The notes under the pieces are model-generated. The model was not told the origin of the DNA, ran no database searches, and saw nothing but the letters and a program-made list of their open reading frames with translations. A program made the translations under genes and the position numbers. Below are positions 6,500 through 10,833 of a stretch of DNA of 10,833 bases, piece after piece. This DNA comes from an uncultured Paraglaciecola sp. (lineage in GTDB: Bacteria; Pseudomonadota; Gammaproteobacteria; Enterobacterales; Alteromonadaceae), in assembly GCA_905479025.1 (NCBI GenBank), contig CAJQKX010000050.1, positions 1 to 10,833 on the forward strand, read 5' to 3'. Each line of letters begins with the position of its first letter. The stretch's first letter is position 1.

Positions 6500-7285
6500 G
6501 TGACTATAAAGATAAAATTGAAACAATATACTAACGGAAAAATATTAAATAAAGTGAGCCGTAAGATCCATAAATGGCTCATGCTTTTTATCGGTATTCA
6601 ATTCGTTATTTGGTCAGTGACTGGTACGTATATGGTCTTCTTTGATATTGATTATATTCATGGCGATAGCCTAGTGGTTAATCACCAAGATAAGATCAAT
6701 CCACATGATATTGAGTATTCATTAAGTACCTTGTTTGGCGAATACCCAAATGCTGAAAATATTCGCCTATCAACATTTTTACAGCAACCGGTTTATCGCT
6801 TCAAGGTTAACACTCAAAGCGGACCTGTGCAGTTTTTGCTGGATGCTCGTTCTGGGCAACCACTTTCACCGATTACAGAGTTGAAAGCCATTGAAGCTGC
6901 TCACTATTATTCAACACTGGGTAAGGTGAAAAGTGTGGTATTAATTACTGACAATCCCCCTTTTGAACTCAGTCCTCGGGCATTGCCTGCTTGGCGTATT
7001 AATTTTGATGACTTTGGTGCACCTTCTCTTTATTTTTCTCAATCAACCGGAGAACTTGTTGGCAAACGTCACACATTTTGGCGTTTGTTTGACTGGATGT
7101 TTCGCTTTCATGTTATGGACTATGAAGATGGAGGGGATATAGGTAACTGGCTTCTATTCGCAGTGACTTTTTTTGCAATTTTAGGGTGTGTATTAGGGCT
7201 GATAATGACCGGCTTTTTACTTATCAGGCCCACTAAAAAATTAGTCGCCTTGCATAAAAACACGTCGCGAGGGGTCATTAAATGA
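6500..7285 (+). CDS. PepSY-associated transmembrane domain protein (first of a tandem pair)
   Basis: An inner-membrane protein of 261 residues in the PepSY-TM group, whose relatives often accompany siderophore receptors and are proposed ferric-siderophore reductases or b-type-haem proteins. Helix 1 (about 26-48) follows the RKIHKW motif with H24, a periplasmic part covers about 50-195, and helix 2 (about 216-243) follows WMFRFHVMDY with H204. H24 and H204 are plausible haem ligands at the membrane edges. The LPAWRINFDD segment near 162-171 is typical of PepSY-TM proteins. The GTG at 6500 is the only start upstream of helix 1 except internal TTG/GTG codons (for example GTG at 6554, V19), because the frame is closed by TAA at 6491; no strong Shine-Dalgarno supports any of them. 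It overlaps the next gene by 4 nt. No TonB receptor is in view, so the link to iron is inferred. Confidence 0.85.
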   Translation: MTIKIKLKQYTNGKILNKVSRKIHKWLMLFIGIQFVIWSVTGTYMVFFDIDYIHGDSLVVNHQDKINPHDIEYSLSTLFGEYPNAENIRLSTFLQQPVYRFKVNTQSGPVQFLLDARSGQPLSPITELKAIEAAHYYSTLGKVKSVVLITDNPPFELSPRALPAWRINFDDFGAPSLYFSQSTGELVGKRHTFWRLFDWMFRFHVMDYEDGGDIGNWLLFAVTFFAILGCVLGLIMTGFLLIRPTKKLVALHKNTSRGVIK

Positions 7286-7998
7286 AGTGGATAAGAAAAT
7301 TTCATAAATGGGCTTCGATCGTGGTGGGTATTCAATTTTTACTGTGGTTACTGAGTGGTATTTACTTCAATTTAATGGATGCGACTAAGTCCAAAGGTCG
7401 AACTTATCAAGCCCGCATCAACTACGAAAGTCCACTCGTTGGTGATCGTCTAGTTGAACCTTCAATCGTGTTGTTAAAAAACAAACCTAGTGTGGCTATT
7501 GAGCTAATACACATCCTGGGGGAACCTTTTTATAAGCTGACACATGAGAAAGCGCTTTACCCACATTTTAAAAATAAATATACATTAGTGGATGCTTACA
7601 CGGCTAAAAGATTCTTAATTGATGAACAAGTAGCAGCTGAAATTGCTAATCTTTCTTATAATGGGCCAGGAGAAATCTTCAAGATCAGACTGCTGGATCC
7701 AACTATTCCAGATTTTCCCAAGCAACAAAATCCTACTTGGGAAATATACTTTGATGATGAGATTGATACCAGCGTGTTTATTGAGGCGAATTCAGGAAGG
7801 ATTATTGGACATAGTGATGCGCACAAACGCTTGGCAGATATTTTCTTTATGTTGCATTTTATGGATTATGGTAACACTGGTAGCTTCAACAATATTCAAA
7901 ATATGTTCTTTGCTATTGCCGCATTATGGTTAATCCTAAGTGGATTTATGTGGACAATCCACTTAGGATTAAAAGGAAAATACAAGATTAGACATTAA
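7282..7998 (+). CDS. PepSY-associated transmembrane domain protein (second of a tandem pair)
   Basis: A 238-residue inner-membrane protein clearly related to its upstream neighbour: RKFHKWASIVVGIQF matches RKIHKWLMLFIGIQF, and PTWEIYFDD...LHFMDY matches PAWRINFDD...FHVMDY. Helices lie at about 9-31 and 206-230. H8 and H192 are the equivalent candidate haem ligands. The start ATG overlaps the upstream stop as ATGA, with GAGGGG 7 nt before it, so the two are co-translated and probably form a complex. The last 23 codons contain a perfect 17-bp inverted repeat (7930-7972) covering the end of helix 2. A terminator was not found directly after the stop. The family call is firm; the biochemical role is inferred from relatives. 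Confidence 0.85.
   Translation: MKWIRKFHKWASIVVGIQFLLWLLSGIYFNLMDATKSKGRTYQARINYESPLVGDRLVEPSIVLLKNKPSVAIELIHILGEPFYKLTHEKALYPHFKNKYTLVDAYTAKRFLIDEQVAAEIANLSYNGPGEIFKIRLLDPTIPDFPKQQNPTWEIYFDDEIDTSVFIEANSGRIIGHSDAHKRLADIFFMLHFMDYGNTGSFNNIQNMFFAIAALWLILSGFMWTIHLGLKGKYKIRH
7930..7972. repeat. Perfect 17-bp inverted repeat inside the 3' end of the second PepSY gene
   Basis: TTAATCCTAAGTGGATT (7930-7946) and its exact reverse complement (7956-7972) flank a 9-nt loop, TATGTGGAC. It lies within codons for the final helix and cytoplasmic tail, 24 nt before the stop ends. There is no T-run after it on either strand, so it is not a standard intrinsic terminator. It could stabilise the mRNA 3' end or be a relic of a template-switch mutation. 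Confidence 0.85.
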
Positions 7999-8109
7999 GA
8001 AGGCAGGCTAGTCACTCATATGCTTGTCAGAAACGACATATTTAGCCAAGGCCAATTGCCACCCTAGACTCTAACAAGCCAGATATTGTGAGTGCTTTCA
8101 TGATATTCG

Positions 8110-8161
8110 CTGGCTGATGCGTTACCCGAATGTTCATATAATCCGATAACTTATCAGCCAG
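8110..8161. repeat. Inverted repeat between the PepSY operon and the oxidoreductase
   Basis: CTGGCTGAT (8110-8118) pairs with ATCAGCCAG (8153-8161). After a 2x2 mismatch, GTTA (8121-8124) pairs with TAAC (8147-8150), leaving a 22-nt loop. It sits between convergent transcription units and could act as a bidirectional 3'-end structure, but neither side has a T-tract. Confidence 0.45.
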
Positions 8162-8225
8162 ACGATTGCACCGGCAGTTTGCGAGGGCATAGTCGTCAGT
8201 ATTTAAAAGCTGTGACCTAGGGGGT

Positions 8226-9668
8226 TCACCTCACCACTTTTTTTTTTGCTCCATGGTTTTTTGCCACTAACGCCTTTAAATTTGGTAATGCGGCCATTGT
8301 CGCAGAACGGATTTGACTGGCATCATGTAGAACATTTTTGCTGACATCGGCCATTACATTCCTCAATCGCTGTGCAGGATCAAGGCGTGCGGTGTTGAGG
8401 AAGTCCATAATGGCAGTGTTTTGCGACCAAAGCATTCGGTTCATCACGTTGCCCAGCATCGCCTGGGGATAATCTGCAGGGGTATCTGTCATTTGTATTG
8501 GAATGGCGAGAGCATTTTTTTCCTCATTGGTGTCGAACGTTGCCTCGATAAATCCTGCGATGGATGCACTGAGAGAGACCAAGGGTATCTGCAGAATGGC
8601 AGGTGTGATGCGATCACCCTCCCAAATCGGTGACACTGCAGAGCGTGTTGCGGCGGTGGCGGTGCAATCAATAAATAACGAATCAGCTGGCACTTTGGCG
8701 TCACCATCCAATCCGTGTAAAACGCCTGGTTCAATTAAGTTTACGCGTCCGATTTTAATCACATGTTCGATTTTTCGTAGTAAATCGACCTCGCCTTGAG
8801 ATATCGTTGGATAATGAAACTTGCTTGGCAGGCTATTTTGGTCGAGACGAAGCATATGCCCATGTTTTTCCAAGTGCAGAAATATTTCATCGCCGCTGGT
8901 GGCCGTTGCGCCAATGCGCATTTGTTCTAGCTGCCAACCAACAGTGTTCCCTGCGAACTTTGAGCCGGGTTGGGTAGACGCTCGGTTGATCAACCAGGTT
9001 TCACGAGGGCGAACCCAACTTATTTTTGAGGCTTCAACACCCATGTTCATAAGCCAAACGCCAACATCCATAGCCGTTTTCCCCCCGCCCATTATGACAT
9101 AATGTTCAGGGACCTTGGCATCGGTGATCCATGTTTCAGGGAGTTTGCCCGGTGTGGTCAAACGCACACCATCAGTGATCTTAAACTTGCGTTTATGAGT
9201 GGCAGGTACAGAAGCGCTCCAAGCACTGCCATCGACCAGTTTACGACGAATATTGACACGGGTTTTTTTTCCAGAAATATTGGACACAATAGTATGCTCG
9301 CCGTTAGTGCCTGATTGATACTTAGACATAGGATAGTAACTAACGCGCCCGCTTGGGATGAAACGTTCTTGCATAGCACGCTCAAAATAACCCAGTACTT
9401 GTGTGCCTGTCGCGAGCTTGTAAAAACCTTTGTTGGGACCATCTGTGTCCATAAGCTCATCCCCAAGACTCATCGAATTGAGCCCATAAGTTGCGCTAGG
9501 CTGATGCAGTGTCACAAATGGATAAGCGACATTCCAGTGCCCACCGGGCTTTGCATGCTGATCAACAAAAGTAATATGTCCATCGCCATATTCGAGCAAC
9601 GAGTCCGCAAAAGCTAAGCCAAGTGCGCCCGCGCCAACAATTAAGTAATCAGTATCAATCTCATGCAT
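8226..9668 (-). CDS. FAD/NAD(P)-binding oxidoreductase, flavin-monooxygenase-like, substrate unknown
   Basis: A two-dinucleotide-domain flavoprotein. Counting from the chosen start (480 residues), the FAD-binding GAGALG lies at about 12-17 after a short beta strand (DYLIVG), followed by VDQHAKPGGHWNVAYPFVTLHQ. A second Rossmann motif, VIMGGGKTAMDVG, lies at about 191-203 and probably binds NAD(P). A third strand, SLFIDCTAT, lies near 330. This is the layout of flavin monooxygenases and thioredoxin-reductase-like enzymes. The frame is open to an ATG at 9722, but a good promoter would start transcription near 9718, and AGGA lies 8 nt before the ATG at 9668, so that start is preferred; 9674 is also possible. 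It is monocistronic as far as seen, with the MFS gene on the same strand 650 bp upstream. The reaction is not known. Confidence 0.82.
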   Translation of the reverse strand: MHEIDTDYLIVGAGALGLAFADSLLEYGDGHITFVDQHAKPGGHWNVAYPFVTLHQPSATYGLNSMSLGDELMDTDGPNKGFYKLATGTQVLGYFERAMQERFIPSGRVSYYPMSKYQSGTNGEHTIVSNISGKKTRVNIRRKLVDGSAWSASVPATHKRKFKITDGVRLTTPGKLPETWITDAKVPEHYVIMGGGKTAMDVGVWLMNMGVEASKISWVRPRETWLINRASTQPGSKFAGNTVGWQLEQMRIGATATSGDEIFLHLEKHGHMLRLDQNSLPSKFHYPTISQGEVDLLRKIEHVIKIGRVNLIEPGVLHGLDGDAKVPADSLFIDCTATAATRSAVSPIWEGDRITPAILQIPLVSLSASIAGFIEATFDTNEEKNALAIPIQMTDTPADYPQAMLGNVMNRMLWSQNTAIMDFLNTARLDPAQRLRNVMADVSKNVLHDASQIRSATMAALPNLKALVAKNHGAKKKVVR

Positions 9669-9724
9669 GCACATAATCCTATTTAAATTTGATTTACTAC
9701 AATCAGAATAAACACTATTCATGC

Positions 9725-9752
9725 CCTATACAACAGTCCTAGAATGAGTCAA
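9725..9752 (-). promoter_or_regulatory. Sigma-70 promoter for the oxidoreductase
   Basis: TTGACT (9752-9747), 16 bp, TATAGG (9730-9725) on the minus strand. The -35 matches 5 of 6 and the -10 4 of 6 consensus bases. Transcription would begin around 9718, just past the upstream ATG at 9722, which argues for translation from the internal ATG at 9668. Two overlapping palindromes (GAGCGCTC and CTCTTAAGAG, about 9765-9779) lie just upstream and could bind a regulator. Confidence 0.5.
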
Positions 9753-10146
9753 TACTGGCTTTATCTCTTAAGAGCGCTCCTGAACTCGCGAGATTAGGAA
9801 AAAATCAAATAGTAAGAGGAGACAAAAGGGCATGTTCAACGTCGGCTCTGTAGTCCTTGCTTTTTAAGTCCGTATATTGAACGACAGAAAATGGGCTTTT
9901 GAGACAAACACATATTGATGTTTACTCACTTATATTTTTCGCAAGGCTTCAGCTCAAAACAAATAACGAAGAGTATGAATTGTCGTTTAAACTTCTATAT
10001 TGCAGCTGGTTTTTTGAGTAGGATCATCGCATTTGCTTGGTCAGAGCTGTAAACCAAGAGACTTTACGCCTAAATGTCTGACTTGAATTACAGTTTATCC
10101 TAACGGGTATGTAAAAAGAGTGTTGGCCCATTAAAATTCAAAGACC

Positions 10147-10249
10147 GCAACTTTTTTATATGTTGCAATTTATTTCTGTACTACATAGGCCTATGCCACA
10201 CTAGCAATGTGGCTATTTGCAGAGCCCTTCGTTAAAAGAAACGGGGGCT
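10147..10249. repeat. Cluster of three short hairpins
   Basis: GCAAC/GTTGC (10147-10166) encloses a T-rich loop. GCCACA/TGTGGC (10195-10213) has a 7-nt loop. AGCCC plus CGTT pairs with AACG plus GGGCT (10223-10249). The perfect 8-mer palindrome TAGGCCTA is at 10186-10193. The density of inverted repeats is higher than in the other spacers here. Confidence 0.45.
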
Positions 10250-10264
10250 GTGTCAAAATAGCCT

Positions 10265-10317
10265 ACAGCAGCCCTTGGGACTGGGACTAAATCGTTTAAA
10301 ACCCAGCCTGCTGTTTT
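10265..10317 (-). terminator. Stem-loop downstream of the MFS gene, candidate terminator
   Basis: ACAGCAG (10265-10271) pairs with CTGCTGT (10308-10314), and CTGGG (10281-10285) pairs with CCCAG (10302-10306), with a 9-nt bulge on one side. It lies about 57 nt after the MFS stop. On the plus strand it runs into TTTT, but on the minus strand, where the gene is, the nearest T-run (ATTTTG) comes 8 nt later, so its efficiency is uncertain. Confidence 0.4.
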
Positions 10318-10370
10318 ACATCCGTCATTTTGAGAAGGCATGGGCACATATCGCGACGCTGTCAATTAAT

Positions 10371-10833
10371 TCAAGTCGATGTCGATTTGTTACTCGCCAT
10401 CATTTTTTCGTTACGAGCTTCAGCCTCAGCCCAATCTTTAGGCAGTGTTTTGGCCGCCCAAAAGAATGCAATAATAGACAGTATATAAGGAACAACTAAT
10501 GTCGTAATTGATAAGCGTAACGCATGCACTTCACCATATTGCTCGGTTAATGCAGAGCTTAAGAGACCAATATAAGTTGGGCCTCCACCAAGAGCTATCA
10601 AATTTAATATTAAAAAGAATAATGCTGTCGACATGGCGCGCATGTTAATCGGTGCCAGCGTTTGCGCTGCAGCAAAGCTTGGACCTAAATAAACGCCTGC
10701 CGAAATCAGATAAACCGTTACCAGTGCTAAATGAAGATATATGTTTTGTACCCAAAATGCAGCAATCAGGGCTGGGACTCCAACAATAAGCACTGCGCCC
10801 GGTAGCCAGCCATATGCACTGATATTTTTTTTA
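10371..10833 (-). CDS. MFS transporter, spinster-like, C-terminal part (N-terminus beyond right edge)
   Basis: The last 153 residues of a major facilitator superfamily permease; full proteins have about 430-500 residues and 12 helices. The frame stays open to the window edge through KNISAYGWLPG, so the GTG at 10793 is an internal valine and not the start. Four helices are visible: around AVLIVGVPALIAAF, LALVTVYLISAGVYLGP, ALFFLILNLIALGGGP, and SITTLVVPYILSIIAFF. The stretch GPSFAAAQTLAPINMRA, followed by GGGPTYIGLLS, is characteristic of the bacterial spinster-like MFS branch, whose substrates are mostly unknown. The tail is charged and ends in STST. The gene lies 650 bp upstream of the oxidoreductase on the same strand, too far to assume co-transcription. 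Confidence 0.88.
   Translation of the reverse strand, partial: KKNISAYGWLPGAVLIVGVPALIAAFWVQNIYLHLALVTVYLISAGVYLGPSFAAAQTLAPINMRAMSTALFFLILNLIALGGGPTYIGLLSSALTEQYGEVHALRLSITTLVVPYILSIIAFFWAAKTLPKDWAEAEARNEKMMASNKSTST

Larger units (their letters stand above)
9723..10370. other. Intergenic region between oxidoreductase and MFS gene, hairpin-rich, no convincing gene
   Basis: A 648-bp spacer. The oxidoreductase promoter is at its left end. The middle (about 9780-10140) holds only very short ORFs: 11 codons at 9831 with AGAGGAG upstream, and 25 codons at 9975. The right end (10147-10317) holds four consecutive inverted repeats, described separately. Nothing here resembles a known RNA gene. Confidence 0.6.

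Noticed and set aside
8226..9722. Overlapping ORFs of 70-102 codons on both strands within the oxidoreductase, and similar ones in GH31.
   Set aside because: They are shadow frames with no family resemblance, lying inside genes with clear motifs.
9831..9866. 11-codon ORF with a strong AGAGGAG upstream (MFNVGSVVLAF).
   Set aside because: Too short to judge. The frame after its stop does not continue into a recognisable protein, so a broken gene could not be shown.
9975..10052. 25-codon hydrophobic ORF (MNCRLNFYIAAGFLSRII start).
   Set aside because: A single hydrophobic stretch in random AT-rich DNA is common. There is no promoter and only a weak ribosome-binding site.
10275..10499. 74-codon plus-strand ORF overlapping the MFS gene end.
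   Set aside because: It runs antisense through the MFS coding sequence and through the hairpin, with no ribosome-binding site or recognisable domain.

Overview
The window looks like the chromosome of a marine gammaproteobacterium of the Alteromonadales (Paraglaciecola/Glaciecola/Alteromonas-like). This is an inference from the low GC content, the AT-rich spacers and the gene content: a TRAP transporter, GH31 and GH17 glycosidases, paired PepSY membrane proteins and a spinster-like MFS protein. No rRNA, tRNA, CRISPR array, transposase or phage gene was seen.

Left part (1-4363): a divergent sugar-uptake locus. On the minus strand, a cytoplasmic GH31 alpha-glycosidase (TTG start) is followed by the TRAP permease genes dctQ (4-nt overlap) and dctM (1-nt gap, cut by the left edge). 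A GntR/UTRA regulator is transcribed the other way. The 326-bp spacer between them carries two nearly identical 12-mers, TCTTATATAAGA and TCTTGTATAAGA. One overlaps a candidate GH31 promoter and the other a candidate gntR promoter. The simplest reading is that an alpha-glycoside, perhaps acidic because TRAP systems favour organic anions, is imported and cut in the cytoplasm under control of the GntR protein. This is the strongest candidate for an undescribed system here. The substrate cannot be read from sequence, and the TRAP binding protein is not in view.

Middle part (4364-8225): a secreted or periplasmic GH17 beta-1,3-glucanase-type enzyme stands alone and ends at a clear hairpin terminator. 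After a long structured spacer comes a two-gene overlapping operon of PepSY-TM proteins, which look like tandem paralogues. The last codons of the second gene contain a perfect 17-bp inverted repeat.

Right part (8226-10833): on the minus strand, a FAD/NAD(P)-binding oxidoreductase of unknown substrate with a recognisable promoter, then a 650-bp spacer rich in small hairpins, then the C-terminal third of a spinster-like MFS transporter cut by the right edge. Nothing ties these two genes firmly to each other or to the glycoside locus.
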